A stretch of DNA of 42,606 nucleotides from Streptomyces phaeochromogenes (GCF_001418655.1 NZ_LIQZ01000153.1:1-42606); one strand, 5' to 3'; positions 1-19,190 are shown, numbered from the stretch's first letter. Numbers and translations: made by a program. The notes: generated by a model from the letters alone, not told the origin.

Positions 1-10632
<10,632 letters not shown>

Positions 10633-10634
10633 CC

Positions 10635-10820
10635 CTACACCCGCCTGCTCGATACGTACGGGAATCCGGCGCAGCCCTTCGCCGACGTACAGGAGTTCCC
10701 GCATTCCGTGCCGGGCTCGCCACCGAAACCGCGACCGCGACCTAAACCGCCGCCAACACCAACGCCGCTATCGCTGCCACTGCCGCCGTTGCTGCCACCG
10801 CCACTGCCACCGATATTCAT
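10635..10820 (-). CDS. Possible small glycine-rich ORF coupled to the PKS start
   Basis: A 61-codon frame fills most of the gap between the aminotransferase gene and the PKS. Its first half is almost only Gly, Ser, Asn, Val and Arg (it begins [13 protein letters not shown]); its second half has three Cys. A weak AGGTG lies about 9 bases before the ATG. The stop codon TAG ends two bases before the PKS ATG, so ribosomes could pass from one to the other. I recognise no family. The Gly/Ser-rich part comes from a low-complexity stretch (10720-10815), so it could be chance open frame in a spacer. Real translation is uncertain. Confidence 0.3.
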   Translation of the reverse strand: MNIGGSGGGSNGGSGSDSGVGVGGGLGRGRGFGGEPGTECGNSCTSAKGCAGFPYVSSRRV

Positions 10821-10863
10821 GCCGATTCACCTGCCGGACAATCGCGTTCGCATGGCGGCCATT

Positions 10864-12021
10864 TCACGTCGTGGTTCTCGTCGATTCGACGGCCCATCGG
10901 ATGATGTCGCAGACCCCTGAGATTTCTTCGGCGCCGATGACCGATCCGGTCGGGAGTGACAGGACCCGCTCGGAGAGCCCCTCGGTGTGCGGCAGCGGCA
11001 GCGGCGCGTGGATCCCGGGGTGGCTGCGGTAGGGCTCGTGACGGTGGCAGCCGGGGTGGAAGTAGCGGCGGGAGCGGACGTTGTGGCGCTCCAGAATCTC
11101 GTGGACGCGGTCCCGGTGGATGCCCGCGGCCGTCTCGTCGATCTCGATGACGACGTACTGGTGATTGGCGCGCTCCCCCGGTGCCTGCCGGCGGACGCTG
11201 ACGCCCGGCAGTCCGTCGAGGCCCTGCTCGTACCTGCGGTGGTTGAGGGTGTTGTACGCGATGAGGGCGTCGATGTTCTCCAGCGAGGTGAGCCCCATGG
11301 CCGCGCTGGCCTCGCCCATCTTGGCGTTGGTGCCGTGGGACTGGACGAGGCCGTCCTCTCCGATGCCGAAGTTGCGCATGGCCCGTGCGCGGGCGGCGAT
11401 CGCGGGGTCGTCGGTGACCAGCGCGCCGCCCTCGAAGCTGTTGATGAACTTGGTGGCGTGGAAGCTGAAGACCTCGACGGAGCCGAATCCGCCGAGCGGC
11501 CTGCCGTGGTAGGTGCTGCCGAGGCCGTGCGCGGCATCGAACATCAGGGGCAGGCCGGCCCCCGCTGCGATGTCGGTGAGTTCGTCGACGGCGCAGGGCC
11601 GGCCGAAGACGTGCACGCCGAGGATGCCGCCGGTCGCCGGTCCGATCAGTTCCTTGACCAGTGCCGGGGACAGGTTGGCGGTCTCCTCGTCGACGTCGCA
11701 GAAGACCGGGGTGACGCCGATCCAGCTGAGCGCGTGCGGGGTGGCGACCCAGGTGAAGGCGGGGACGATGACCTCCGTCCCCGGCTCGATGCCGCAGGCC
11801 CGCGCGGCCAGTTGGAGGGCGATGGTGCCGTTGCACGTGGCAACGCAGTGAGCGGTGCCGGCCAGGGCCGCCACCGTCTCCTCAAGCTCCAGGACCAGCG
11901 GGCCGTTGCTGAGCCAGCGCCGGTCCAGGGCGGCATCGATTCTCTCCTGGAGGCGCTTGCGGTCGCCTATATTGGGGCGGCCGACATGCAGCGGCTCCGG
12001 GAATCGCGATAGTTCGGACAC
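10864..12021 (-). CDS. vinF: NDP-4-keto-6-deoxyhexose C-4 aminotransferase (DegT/DnrJ/EryC1 family, DesI/VinF-like)
   Basis: 385 residues, normal length for PLP-dependent sugar aminotransferases. The PLP lysine is K191 in FSFHATK, followed by the family's EGGA segment; DAAH (the Asp that contacts the pyridine nitrogen) lies upstream. N-terminal HVGRPNIGDRKRL and WLSNGPLV, internal GTNAKMGEASAAMGLTSLEN, and C-terminal YFHPGCH and LSLPTG match what I recall of DesI from desosamine biosynthesis, which aminates C-4; I therefore favour C-4 over C-3 transfer. With the 2,3-dehydratase and 3-ketoreductase next door, the likely substrate is dTDP-4-keto-2,6-dideoxyglucose, giving a 4-amino-2,4,6-trideoxy sugar, the vicenisamine precursor. 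The start is GTG at 12021 with no clear Shine-Dalgarno and a -10-like TATTTA 10 bases ahead, so the mRNA may have almost no leader. It is divergent from the dehydratase gene and shares its operator region. Confidence 0.88.
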   Translation of the reverse strand: MSELSRFPEPLHVGRPNIGDRKRLQERIDAALDRRWLSNGPLVLELEETVAALAGTAHCVATCNGTIALQLAARACGIEPGTEVIVPAFTWVATPHALSWIGVTPVFCDVDEETANLSPALVKELIGPATGGILGVHVFGRPCAVDELTDIAAGAGLPLMFDAAHGLGSTYHGRPLGGFGSVEVFSFHATKFINSFEGGALVTDDPAIAARARAMRNFGIGEDGLVQSHGTNAKMGEASAAMGLTSLENIDALIAYNTLNHRRYEQGLDGLPGVSVRRQAPGERANHQYVVIEIDETAAGIHRDRVHEILERHNVRSRRYFHPGCHRHEPYRSHPGIHAPLPLPHTEGLSERVLSLPTGSVIGAEEISGVCDIIRWAVESTRTTT

Positions 12022-12261
12022 GGGTCGAGCGTAAATAGGGGAACGCCGGACGGATAACCCCTAGGTCGAACGAACCCACCCCTACCGTGCCGAGTTCGCA
12101 AGGGGTCACTCCCCTAGCGAGCCACCCTCGCCCCCTATTCCGGACCCCGAATAGCGGCTGGGACAACTGACCTGCACCATTCCTCTTTCAACGCCGATCG
12201 GCAATTACTACGCTGGCCGCGGTCAGCCACAATTTCCCAGAGTGCCACAAAGGGGTCTCCC
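12022..12261. promoter_or_regulatory. Divergent promoter region with five TAGGGG-type sites
   Basis: 240 bases between the divergent aminotransferase and 2,3-dehydratase genes. TAGGGG is on plus at 12036-12041 and on minus (read as CCCCTA) at 12058-12063, 12079-12084, 12111-12116 and 12132-12137. The last four start 21, 32 and 21 bases apart, close to whole helical turns. AGGGG and CCCCT also form an inverted pair at 12101-12115. For the aminotransferase, TAGGGG (12063-12058) is followed after 20 bases by -10-like TATTTA (12037-12032). A second inverted repeat, CTATTC-N8-GAATAG, is at 12135-12154. The dehydratase has a possible promoter at 12186-12214 and a clear ribosome site (AGGGG, 6 bases before ATG). 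Confidence 0.6.
12186..12214 (+). promoter_or_regulatory. Possible promoter of the deoxysugar operon
   Basis: TTTCAA (12186-12191) and TACGCT (12209-12214) are 17 bases apart, the spacing of a vegetative-type promoter, and lie 48 bases before the 2,3-dehydratase start. The match is moderate; no expression evidence is available. Confidence 0.35.
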
Positions 12262-13740
12262 ATGGCCGATCCATTTTCCGCACCGCCGTCGCTGAAACCG
12301 CCCGACCAGCAGACCGCGGGCAGAATCGCCGCGCGGATCGCCGAGTCGACGCTGTCGGACGAGGGAGTGGTCACCAGCACGGAAGAGTTCCACCAGTGGT
12401 TCGCCGAGCGGCGGCACCGGGACACGGCGCAGGTGAGCAAAGTCCCGCTGGCCGAGCTGTCCGGCTGGCGGACCGAGCCGGACACCGGGAACCTGGTGCA
12501 CGACACGGGGCGGTTCTTCACGGTGGAGGGCGTGGAGACGCAGATGGTGTCCGACGGACTGCCGCACACGTGGAGCCAGCCGATGATCCACCAGCCGGAG
12601 ATCGGGATTCTCGGTTTCCTCACCCGGGAGTTCGGCGGTGTCCTGCACTTCCTGATGCAGGCGAAGAACGAGCCGGGCAACCACAACGGTGTGCAGCTGT
12701 CGCCGTCCGTGCAGGCCACCCGGAGCAACTACACGCGGGTGCACCGGGGCAACGCGGTCCCGTACGTGGAGCATTTCCAGCAGGCCGAGCGGCACCGGGT
12801 ACTGGCCGACGTGCTCCAGTCCGAGCAGGGTTCCTGGTTCTACCGCAAGCGGAACCGCAACGTGGTGGTGGAGCTGGAGGAGGACGTCGAGGTCGGGGAG
12901 AACTTCTGCTGGCTGACGCTGGGCCAGATCCACCGTCTGCTGGCCACCGACGACGTCATCAACATGGACTCCAGGACGGTGCTCGCCTGTCTGCCCTTCG
13001 TCGGCGCCAGCCTCGCGTCGGCCTTCCCGCTGGCCGACGATCTGCGTTCGGCGGTCACGCGGTCGTGCAGTGACGAGCAGGGCAGTCTGCATTCCACGGC
13101 GCGGATCCGCAGCTGGCTGACCGAGATGCGCGCCGAGACCGAGGTGCGGACCCGTCGGGTGCCGCTGCGCAAGGTGGCCGACTGGCAGCGTTCGGAGTTC
13201 GACATCGCGCACGAGGACGGCCGGTTCTTCCGGGTCGTCGGGGTCGATGTGCGGGTCGGGAGCCGGGAGGTGCGGCACTGGTCGCAGCCGATGATCGAGC
13301 CGTGCGGGCCCGGGGTGATCGCCTTCCTGGTCACCCAGTTGGACGGGGTGCTGCACGTGCTCGTCAACGCGCGGGTCCAGGGTGGTCTTGTGGACGGGAT
13401 CGAGCTGGCGCCCACGGTGCAGTGCACGCCGTCGAACTATCTGCCGGGGCCGCGCCCGGCGCAGTTGCGGTTCCTGGAGACGGTGCTCGGCGCGGGCAGG
13501 GACCGGATCCGGTTCGACAGTGTCCAGTCGGAGGAGGGCGGCCGTTTCCATCACGCGCGCAACCGCTATCTGATCGTGGAGCTGGATGCAGACCACCGCG
13601 TCGAGGACGACTCCTTCCGCTGGGTCGCCCTGCATCAGCTCGCCGAGTTCCTGCGGCACAGCCATTACGTCAACATCGAGGCCCGCAGCCTGATCGCCTG
13701 TCTGTACAGCCTGATCGGGGCGACCGAGGAGGTGCGGTGA
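12262..13740 (+). CDS. vinD: NDP-hexose 2,3-dehydratase (VinD/EryBVI/TylX3 family)
   Basis: 492 residues. The protein is built from two related halves, a hallmark of this family. HDTGRFFTVEGV, SQPMI, LHFLMQAK and SPSVQATRSNY in the first half correspond to HEDGRFFRVVGV, SQPMI, LHVLVNAR and APTVQCTPSNY in the second. The family removes the C-2 hydroxyl of dTDP-4-keto-6-deoxyglucose to give an unstable 3,4-diketo-2,6-dideoxy intermediate, which the adjacent ketoreductase must trap. The stop is directly followed by the reductase start (1 base between), so the two are coupled. AGGGG lies 6 bases before the ATG. First gene of a three-gene plus-strand sugar operon (12262-15708). Confidence 0.93.
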   Translation: MADPFSAPPSLKPPDQQTAGRIAARIAESTLSDEGVVTSTEEFHQWFAERRHRDTAQVSKVPLAELSGWRTEPDTGNLVHDTGRFFTVEGVETQMVSDGLPHTWSQPMIHQPEIGILGFLTREFGGVLHFLMQAKNEPGNHNGVQLSPSVQATRSNYTRVHRGNAVPYVEHFQQAERHRVLADVLQSEQGSWFYRKRNRNVVVELEEDVEVGENFCWLTLGQIHRLLATDDVINMDSRTVLACLPFVGASLASAFPLADDLRSAVTRSCSDEQGSLHSTARIRSWLTEMRAETEVRTRRVPLRKVADWQRSEFDIAHEDGRFFRVVGVDVRVGSREVRHWSQPMIEPCGPGVIAFLVTQLDGVLHVLVNARVQGGLVDGIELAPTVQCTPSNYLPGPRPAQLRFLETVLGAGRDRIRFDSVQSEEGGRFHHARNRYLIVELDADHRVEDDSFRWVALHQLAEFLRHSHYVNIEARSLIACLYSLIGATEEVR

Positions 13741-13741
13741 G

Positions 13742-14737
13742 ATGACCGCCATGCCGTACACCCAGTTGGGCCGGACCGCGCTGCGGGTCTCCCGGCTCAG
13801 CCTGGGCACGCTCAACCTGGGAGTGCGTACCACCAAGGACGAGGCGTTCGCCCTGATGGACGACGCCCTGGACCGGGGCATCAACGTCTTCGACACGGCC
13901 GACCAGTACGGCTGGCAGCTGCACAAGGGGTTCACCGAGGAGCTGATCGGCGAGTGGTTCGCCCTGGGCGGCGAGCGGCGCGAGCGGGTGGTGCTCGGCA
14001 CCAAGGTGTTCAACCCGATGACCGACCGGGTCAACGACCAGGGTCTTTCGGCCCGTCACATCATTGCCGCCTGCGAGGACTCGTTGCGGCGGCTGCGTAC
14101 CGACTGGATCGACCTGTACCAGATGCACCATGTGGACCGGGCGGCCTCCTGGGAGGAGGTCTGGCAGGCCATGGAGGTGCTGGTGCAGCAGGGCAAGATC
14201 CGTTACGTCGGCTCGTCCAACTTCGCCGGCTGGCATCTGGCCGCGGCGCAGGAGGCGGCCCGCCGGCGGCACTTTCTGGGCGTGGTGTCCGAGCAGTGTG
14301 TCTACAACCTGGTGACTCGCCATGTGGAGTTGGAGGTGATTCCTGCCGCGCAGGCGTACGGGATCGGGGTGCTGGTCTGGTCGCCGCTGCACGGTGGGCT
14401 GCTGAGCGGCGCGCTGCGCAAACTGGAGGAGGGCAGCGCGGTCAAGACGGCGCAGGGCCGTGCCATGGTGGCGCTGGAGACGTGGCGGGAGGAGATCACC
14501 CGTTACGAGAAGCTGTGCGAGCGGCAGGGTCTGGATCCGTCCGAGGTGGCGCTCGCCTGGCTGCTCGGCCGTCCCGGGGTGACCTCGGTGGTGGTCGGAC
14601 CGCGCACCGCCGGGCAGTTGGACGGGGCGTGCCGGGCACTGTCGCTCACCCTGGACGAGGAACTGCTGGGTGGTCTTGAGGAGTTGTTCCCGCCGGTCGG
14701 CAACGGCGGGCCCGCTCCGGAGGCATGGGCATGGTGA
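13742..14737 (+). CDS. vinE: NDP-hexose C-3 ketoreductase, aldo/keto reductase fold (VinE/TylC1/EryBII type)
   Basis: 331 residues with an aldo/keto reductase barrel. The catalytic tetrad is visible: Asp and Tyr in FDTADQYG, Lys in VVLGTKVF and His in QMHHVDR. The cofactor-binding C-terminus includes SSNF and VVVGPRTAGQL. In 2-deoxysugar pathways this family reduces the C-3 ketone left by the 2,3-dehydratase, giving dTDP-4-keto-2,6-dideoxyglucose with an equatorial 3-OH in the TylC1 case; the stereochemistry here is not visible from sequence. GGAGG 9 bases upstream of the ATG overlaps the end of the dehydratase gene. Its 3' end overlaps the next gene by 7 bases. Confidence 0.9.
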   Translation: MTAMPYTQLGRTALRVSRLSLGTLNLGVRTTKDEAFALMDDALDRGINVFDTADQYGWQLHKGFTEELIGEWFALGGERRERVVLGTKVFNPMTDRVNDQGLSARHIIAACEDSLRRLRTDWIDLYQMHHVDRAASWEEVWQAMEVLVQQGKIRYVGSSNFAGWHLAAAQEAARRRHFLGVVSEQCVYNLVTRHVELEVIPAAQAYGIGVLVWSPLHGGLLSGALRKLEEGSAVKTAQGRAMVALETWREEITRYEKLCERQGLDPSEVALAWLLGRPGVTSVVVGPRTAGQLDGACRALSLTLDEELLGGLEELFPPVGNGGPAPEAWAW

Positions 14738-15708
14738 GCCGGGTGCTGGTCACCGGAGGGGCCGGGTTCATCGGCTCGCACTATGTGAGGACGCTGGTGG
14801 CCGGGGGCTATCCGGCGTGGACGGGGGCCGCGGTCACGGTGCTCGACAAGCTCACCTACTCGGGGAACATGGACAATCTGGCGCCGGCCGAGGGCGGGTT
14901 CCGCTTCGTGCACGGCGACATCTGCGACACCGAGCTGCTCGCCGAGGTGGTGCCGGGCCACGACGTGGTGATCAACTTCGCCGCGGAGACGCATGTGGAC
15001 CGTTCCATCACCGCGTCGGGCACGTTCGCGCGGACCAATGTGATGGGCACGCACCGGCTGGCACTGGCCTGCCTGGACGCGGGCGTCGCGCAGTTCGTCC
15101 AGGTGTCCACGGACGAGGTCTACGGCAGTATCACGGAGGGCTCGTGGCGGGAGGATGCCCCCGTCTCGCCCAACTCCCCCTACGCGGCGGCCAAGGCGGG
15201 CGGCGATCTGCTGGCGCTGGCCTGTGCGCGCACTCACGGTCTTGATGTACGGGTCACCCGTTGCGGCAACAATTACGGACCGTACCAGTTTCCCGAGAAG
15301 GTAATTCCGCTCTTTGTCACCAGTCTTCTGGAGCGGCGCAAAGTGCCGTTGTACGGAGACGGATTGAACACCCGGGACTGGATTCATGTGGACGACCACT
15401 GCCGGGGTATCCAACTGGTGGCGGAGCGCGGCGAGCCTGGCGAGGTCCATCACATCTCGGGGGACATGGAACTGACCAATCTCTCGCTCACCGAGCGGCT
15501 GTTGCGGGCCCTGGACCTGGGCCCGGAGATGATCGAGTGGGTTGCCGACCGCAAGGGCCACGACCGGCGTTACTCGCTGAACGGCGACAAACTGCGGTCC
15601 CTGGGCTTCCGTCCCACTACGGGTTTCGACGAGGGGCTGGAGGCCACAATCCGTTGGTACGTGGACAATCCGGGCTGGTGGAAGCCGCTGTTGGCGGATC
15701 CGAGGTAG
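14731..15708 (+). CDS. rmlB: dTDP-glucose 4,6-dehydratase (RmlB/VinB)
   Basis: 325 residues, short-chain dehydrogenase fold. N-terminal VTGGAGFIGSHY binds NAD; STDEVYGS carries the Thr-Asp-Glu catalytic triad; YAAAK (Y151, K155) is the SDR active-site pair; NNYGPYQFPEKVIPLF and DWIHVDDHC are family signatures. It converts dTDP-glucose to dTDP-4-keto-6-deoxyglucose, the branch point of the pathway. I chose ATG at 14731 because GGAGG (14719-14723) is then 7 bases away; an in-frame ATG at 14725 is only 1 base from it. The gene overlaps the 3' end of the reductase, so translation is coupled. Confidence 0.95.
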   Translation: MVSRVLVTGGAGFIGSHYVRTLVAGGYPAWTGAAVTVLDKLTYSGNMDNLAPAEGGFRFVHGDICDTELLAEVVPGHDVVINFAAETHVDRSITASGTFARTNVMGTHRLALACLDAGVAQFVQVSTDEVYGSITEGSWREDAPVSPNSPYAAAKAGGDLLALACARTHGLDVRVTRCGNNYGPYQFPEKVIPLFVTSLLERRKVPLYGDGLNTRDWIHVDDHCRGIQLVAERGEPGEVHHISGDMELTNLSLTERLLRALDLGPEMIEWVADRKGHDRRYSLNGDKLRSLGFRPTTGFDEGLEATIRWYVDNPGWWKPLLADPR

Positions 15709-15859
15709 CCGCCCGGCCGGAACCGGACCACCCCGGCGCCCCCCTTTGGCACACCTGCTCCCTGCTCATCTCGGCCGCCTCCTCGTCCCGGACGAGCGTC
15801 CGGCGCACCTGAATCTCGTCCGCACCGCACCGAATTGACATGTACAGCCCCTTCCGGGC

Positions 15860-15952
15860 ATCAGGAATTGCGTGATCCACCCATTCAGGAATGACATGCT
15901 CCGCACGGGCAGGGAATGACCTGTTCCGCTCCTTCGGGAATGGCAATTGCTC
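15860..15952. repeat. Four-copy degenerate tandem repeat, 24-25 bp period
   Basis: GGAATTG (15864), GGAATGAC (15888), GGAATGAC (15913) and GGAATGGC (15937) start 24, 25 and 24 bases apart. Each of the first three is followed by an NTGNTCC core (GTGATCC 15872, ATGCTCC 15896, CTGTTCC 15921); the fourth has TTGCTC near 15947. The same core with a 25-bp period recurs at 28798-28957. Function unknown. Confidence 0.65.
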
Positions 15953-16135
15953 ATGAAGATCGCGCGGCGCCCGAACGTGTTCCGGCCGGTCCGCCGCTAG
16001 ATCGCCGGTCGGGCCCGGGAATTAACCCACGAGTAACGTGCGGAGATCCCCGGACGCCCCTGCCCCCTGGGGGCGCGCTCCGGCGCGCGCGCAACTCCGG
16101 GCGGTGTCGCCCCACCGGTTTCTTACCCACCCAAC

Positions 16136-16171
16136 TAGGGCTTGGAGTAGAGGGAATTAGGGGCGTAGGGT
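16136..16171 (+). promoter_or_regulatory. TAGGGG-like operator cluster upstream of the LuxR regulator
   Basis: TAGGGC (16136), TAGAGG (16148), TAGGGG (16158) and TAGGGT (16166) run in the same direction with starts 12, 10 and 8 bases apart. The cluster suggests the regulator controls itself or is controlled like the biosynthetic promoters. It lies about 240 bases before the start codon. A hexamer TACTGA at 16177-16182 could be a -10 element (23 bases after TAGAGG), but this is weaker than at the other promoters. Confidence 0.5.
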
Positions 16172-16412
16172 CTGGGTACTGAGGACGCACGGACGGGGCG
16201 TGCGGCCGACTGGTGAGGCAACCGTGCGATGTGGTTGTGCCTGACTCCGCTTGAGTCGTTGCCGACGCCGTAGCCGTCTGTGTCCTTTTGTAATCAGTCA
16301 CAGAGTTCACTCGCACCACAGCGACGTCTTCACGTCGTGAGGAATTGACTCAGCAGACCGACCAGAATCGAGGCACTCCCGGGATCAACACTGAACGGGG
16401 GCAGGGGGACGC

Positions 16413-19190
16413 ATGTTTCTGATCGAGCGTGCACGAGCGCTTTCACATCTACAGGATCTTCTCCAGGCTGCGCAGGACAACAGAGGCAGCATCGCAGTAA
16501 TCACCGGACCGGTAGCCGTAGGAAAAACCGAACTGGCGCATTCCCTGGTTCAGACAGCGGAAAAAGAATTGGGAGTAGTGGTACTCAACGCCCAGGCACT
16601 CACGGCCGAAGGTCCCGATCAGGCGGGAATCTTCGAGCAGCTCGCCCAGGGGCTGGAATCGACCTACGGAGAGGCGGCGGATCCGGGTCCGCCCGACGTG
16701 AACGGATCGCCGGCGGAACGCAGTGACCGCCAGATCGCGGAGGACATCGTCCGCTTCTCCCGCAGGACGCCGCTGCTGGTCGTGGTGGACGACCTGCATC
16801 ACGGCGATCCCGAATCGCTGGCCGGTGTCCTCCATCTGGTCCGGCTCGCCCGGACCGCCCGGATCATGGTCGTGCTGGTGCTTCCGGACTGCTCGCGTCT
16901 GGACATCCCGCTCTTTCACGCCGAGTTGCTGCGTGAGCCGCACTGCACCCGGTTCTCGCTCTCGCCGCTGTCCTCGGCCGGAGTGCTCGAAGTCGTGGCC
17001 CGGAGCCTGGACCCCGGGACCGCGGAGCGCACCGCCGAGGACTACCACCGCTTCAGCGGCGGCAATCCCCTGGTGCTGCGCGCGCTCATCGAGGAGTCGC
17101 GCGGCACCGAGCCCGCAACGGCCGAGGAGCGCAAACGGCCGGACGAGGGCAGGGTGCGGGCCGGGCAGATCTCGGCACTGGCAGTCCTGACCTCCCTGCA
17201 CCGCAGCGGCCCGGAGGCCGTGGAGGTGGCGCGGGGCATAGCGTTACTCGGCCCGGTGGCATCGGTGGAGATGCTGGCGCTGCTCCTCGGCTCCAGCACC
17301 GACCTCGTCGCCTACCGGATCAGGACGCTGCGGGATGCCGGGATCCTGCACGAGATGCGGTTCCGCCACCCGGGAGCCGCCGAAATGGTCCTGGGAGACC
17401 CCGAGTTCGGCCAGCTGCAGGCCACCCATTACCGGGTGGCCGTGTTGTTGGAGGCCGAGGGATTCAGCCCGTCGCGGGTGGCCCGCCACCTCGTGGCTGC
17501 CGGGACCACCACCGGGGCGTGGACCACCTCGGTACTGCGGGAGTCGGCACAGGAGGCGATCGGCCAGAACGACTGGGCCTTCGCCGCCGTGTGCCTGGAG
17601 CTGGCCATGCGCGGACCGCTCGACGAGGAGGACAAGGGCCTGGTCATCACCGAACTGATCAGGGCCCAGTGGCGGCTGAACCCGGCCCGGGTCATCAAGT
17701 ACCTGCCCCAGTGCTACGAGTTGCAGCGCAAGGGCATGATCCCGGACCGGGACCTCGTCTCCCTGACGGGGATCTTCCTGTGGCACGGCCGTGCCGAGGA
17801 GGCGGCGACCATGCTGGCCGACGCGGCCGGCCGGGCCACCGACCCGGTCGACCGGGCGGAGCTCCACTGCTTCCTGAGCTGGGCGACGATCAGCTATCCG
17901 GAGCTGCGTGCGCGGATGGCCGAGGCCGACGACTCGCTGTTCGACCGTCTATCCGAAGCGGTCGACCCGGGCTCGCTGCGCCTGCAGGGAGCGTTGCACG
18001 CGGCCTTCGGCGCGCAGGGCCGCAGCGATGTCGGCACACTCACCGAGTCCGTGCTCAGTGAGCGGGTCACCCGCAGCGAGGCGGTCGCGACCGTGCTCCA
18101 GGTGCTGGTCTACGCCGACGAGCTGGAACTGGCGGAGGAGTGGGACCGCCGGGTCATGGCGGACACGGCGGAGCCGGGGCCGAGCAGTTCGCGCGGCGTC
18201 CACCACGCGATCCGGGCGGAGATCATGCGCCGCAGAGGGGATCTCTCCGCGGCCGAATGGCACGCGGAGACGGCCCTGAAGCACATGGCGCCACGGGCCT
18301 GGGGAGTGGCCCTGGGACTGCCGCTGGCCGTGCTGGTGTCCGCCCACACGGCACGTGGCAACCTCGCCCAGGCCGACGAGTACCTGTCGTGGATCGTGCC
18401 CCAGGAGATGTCCCACACGCTCTACGGTGTGGCTCATCTGCACGCCCGGGGCCGCTACCGGCTGGCCGCCGGTCAGCACTGGGCCGCCCAGCAGGACTTC
18501 CTGTCCTGCGGGGAGCTGGTGACGCGCTGGAACATGGACGTGGCCTCGTTCGTCCCGTGGCGGCTGGGTGCGGCCGAGGCCGCGCTCGCGCAGGGCGACC
18601 GGCCGGAGGCCAGGCGTCTGGTCGAGCAGCATCTGCGACAGCCGCACGGCAGCCTCCCGCAGAGCCGCGGCGCGGCCCTGCGGGTGTACGCGGGCGCCGT
18701 GGACGGCCATCGCAGGCTGACCGCGCTGACCGAGGCGGCCGAACTGCTGTCCGAGGGGAGCAACTGGCACCAGCGGTTTCTGGTGCTGACCGACCTGAGC
18801 CTGGCCTACCAGGACCTCGGGGACTCCCAGCGGGCCCGCGCGACCGGCGAGCAGGCGTGGCACAGCGCGATCCGTTGCGGGGCGGAGCGCCTGGCGCGCA
18901 CGCTGCTGCCCCACTCCAGCACCGCCGCCCGTCCCGATCCGACCGAGCTGCCCACCTGGTCGGTGATCGCCTCGGCGCAGCTCAGCGAGGCGGAACTGCG
19001 GGTGGCGGAACTGGCCGCGGCCGGGGACACCAACCGGGAGGTCTCCCGGAAGCTTTTCATCACCATCAGCACGGTCGAGCAGCATCTCACCCGGGTCTAC
19101 CGCAAGTTGCAGCTCTCCGGGCGGACGGATCTGCAGCGGTACCTGGCCGGGGACAGCACGGTGGGTTCGGTGGCCGGCCGCTCCGGCTGA
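16413..19190 (+). CDS. LAL-family pathway regulator (N-terminal ATPase, C-terminal LuxR helix-turn-helix)
   Basis: 925 residues, the usual size of large ATP-binding LuxR (LAL) activators of polyketide clusters. Walker A is GPVAVGKT (residues 32-39); a Walker B-like VVVDDLHHGD is near residue 125. The long middle is helical and repeat-like. The C-terminus (about 857-910) is a LuxR helix-turn-helix: LSEAELRVAELAAAGDTNREV followed by the STVEQHLTRVYRKL recognition segment. An in-frame TTA leucine codon lies at 17244-17246 (residue 278), so expression should depend on the bldA leucyl-tRNA. GGGGG about 8 bases before ATG may serve as the ribosome site. It is the best candidate to bind the TAGGGG sites around the cluster, including those in its own upstream region; this is inference. 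Confidence 0.93.
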   Translation: MFLIERARALSHLQDLLQAAQDNRGSIAVITGPVAVGKTELAHSLVQTAEKELGVVVLNAQALTAEGPDQAGIFEQLAQGLESTYGEAADPGPPDVNGSPAERSDRQIAEDIVRFSRRTPLLVVVDDLHHGDPESLAGVLHLVRLARTARIMVVLVLPDCSRLDIPLFHAELLREPHCTRFSLSPLSSAGVLEVVARSLDPGTAERTAEDYHRFSGGNPLVLRALIEESRGTEPATAEERKRPDEGRVRAGQISALAVLTSLHRSGPEAVEVARGIALLGPVASVEMLALLLGSSTDLVAYRIRTLRDAGILHEMRFRHPGAAEMVLGDPEFGQLQATHYRVAVLLEAEGFSPSRVARHLVAAGTTTGAWTTSVLRESAQEAIGQNDWAFAAVCLELAMRGPLDEEDKGLVITELIRAQWRLNPARVIKYLPQCYELQRKGMIPDRDLVSLTGIFLWHGRAEEAATMLADAAGRATDPVDRAELHCFLSWATISYPELRARMAEADDSLFDRLSEAVDPGSLRLQGALHAAFGAQGRSDVGTLTESVLSERVTRSEAVATVLQVLVYADELELAEEWDRRVMADTAEPGPSSSRGVHHAIRAEIMRRRGDLSAAEWHAETALKHMAPRAWGVALGLPLAVLVSAHTARGNLAQADEYLSWIVPQEMSHTLYGVAHLHARGRYRLAAGQHWAAQQDFLSCGELVTRWNMDVASFVPWRLGAAEAALAQGDRPEARRLVEQHLRQPHGSLPQSRGAALRVYAGAVDGHRRLTALTEAAELLSEGSNWHQRFLVLTDLSLAYQDLGDSQRARATGEQAWHSAIRCGAERLARTLLPHSSTAARPDPTELPTWSVIASAQLSEAELRVAELAAAGDTNREVSRKLFITISTVEQHLTRVYRKLQLSGRTDLQRYLAGDSTVGSVAGRSG

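Larger units (their letters stand above)
15709..16412. other. Long intergenic region before the LuxR regulator
   Basis: 704 bases with no convincing gene. Contents in order: a short inverted repeat CCGGACG-AG-CGTCCGG (15788-15803); a four-copy 24-25 bp array (15860-15952); a GCCCCCTGGGGGC palindrome (16062-16074); a cluster of TAGGGG-like sites (16136-16171); a near-inverted repeat AGGCAACC/GGTTGTGCCT (16216-16241); a -10-like TGTAAT (16289-16294); and a perfect hairpin CGACGT-CTTC-ACGTCG (16322-16337) in the presumed leader. Open frames here (15916-16182 plus, 15951-16319 minus) have low-complexity translations, so I do not call them genes. Confidence 0.6.

Noticed and set aside
10864..12021. 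C-3 sugar aminotransferase (mycaminose or mycosamine type)
   Set aside because: The residue pattern I recall is that of DesI-like C-4 enzymes, and no 3,4-ketoisomerase gene is nearby.
15617..15946. Minus-strand open frame with an eight-residue repeat
   Set aside because: The repeat is only the translation of the 24-bp DNA array; the frame also runs into the 3' end of the 4,6-dehydratase gene on the other strand.
16062..16074. GCCCCCTGGGGGC palindrome as a terminator of the sugar operon
   Set aside because: It is about 350 bases past the last gene, has no loop and no T tract; it may be just a GC-rich palindrome.
15951..16319. 122-codon minus-strand open frame in the long intergenic region
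   Set aside because: Ser/Pro/Thr/Arg-rich with no motif; it spans the TAGGGG cluster and the presumed regulator promoter.
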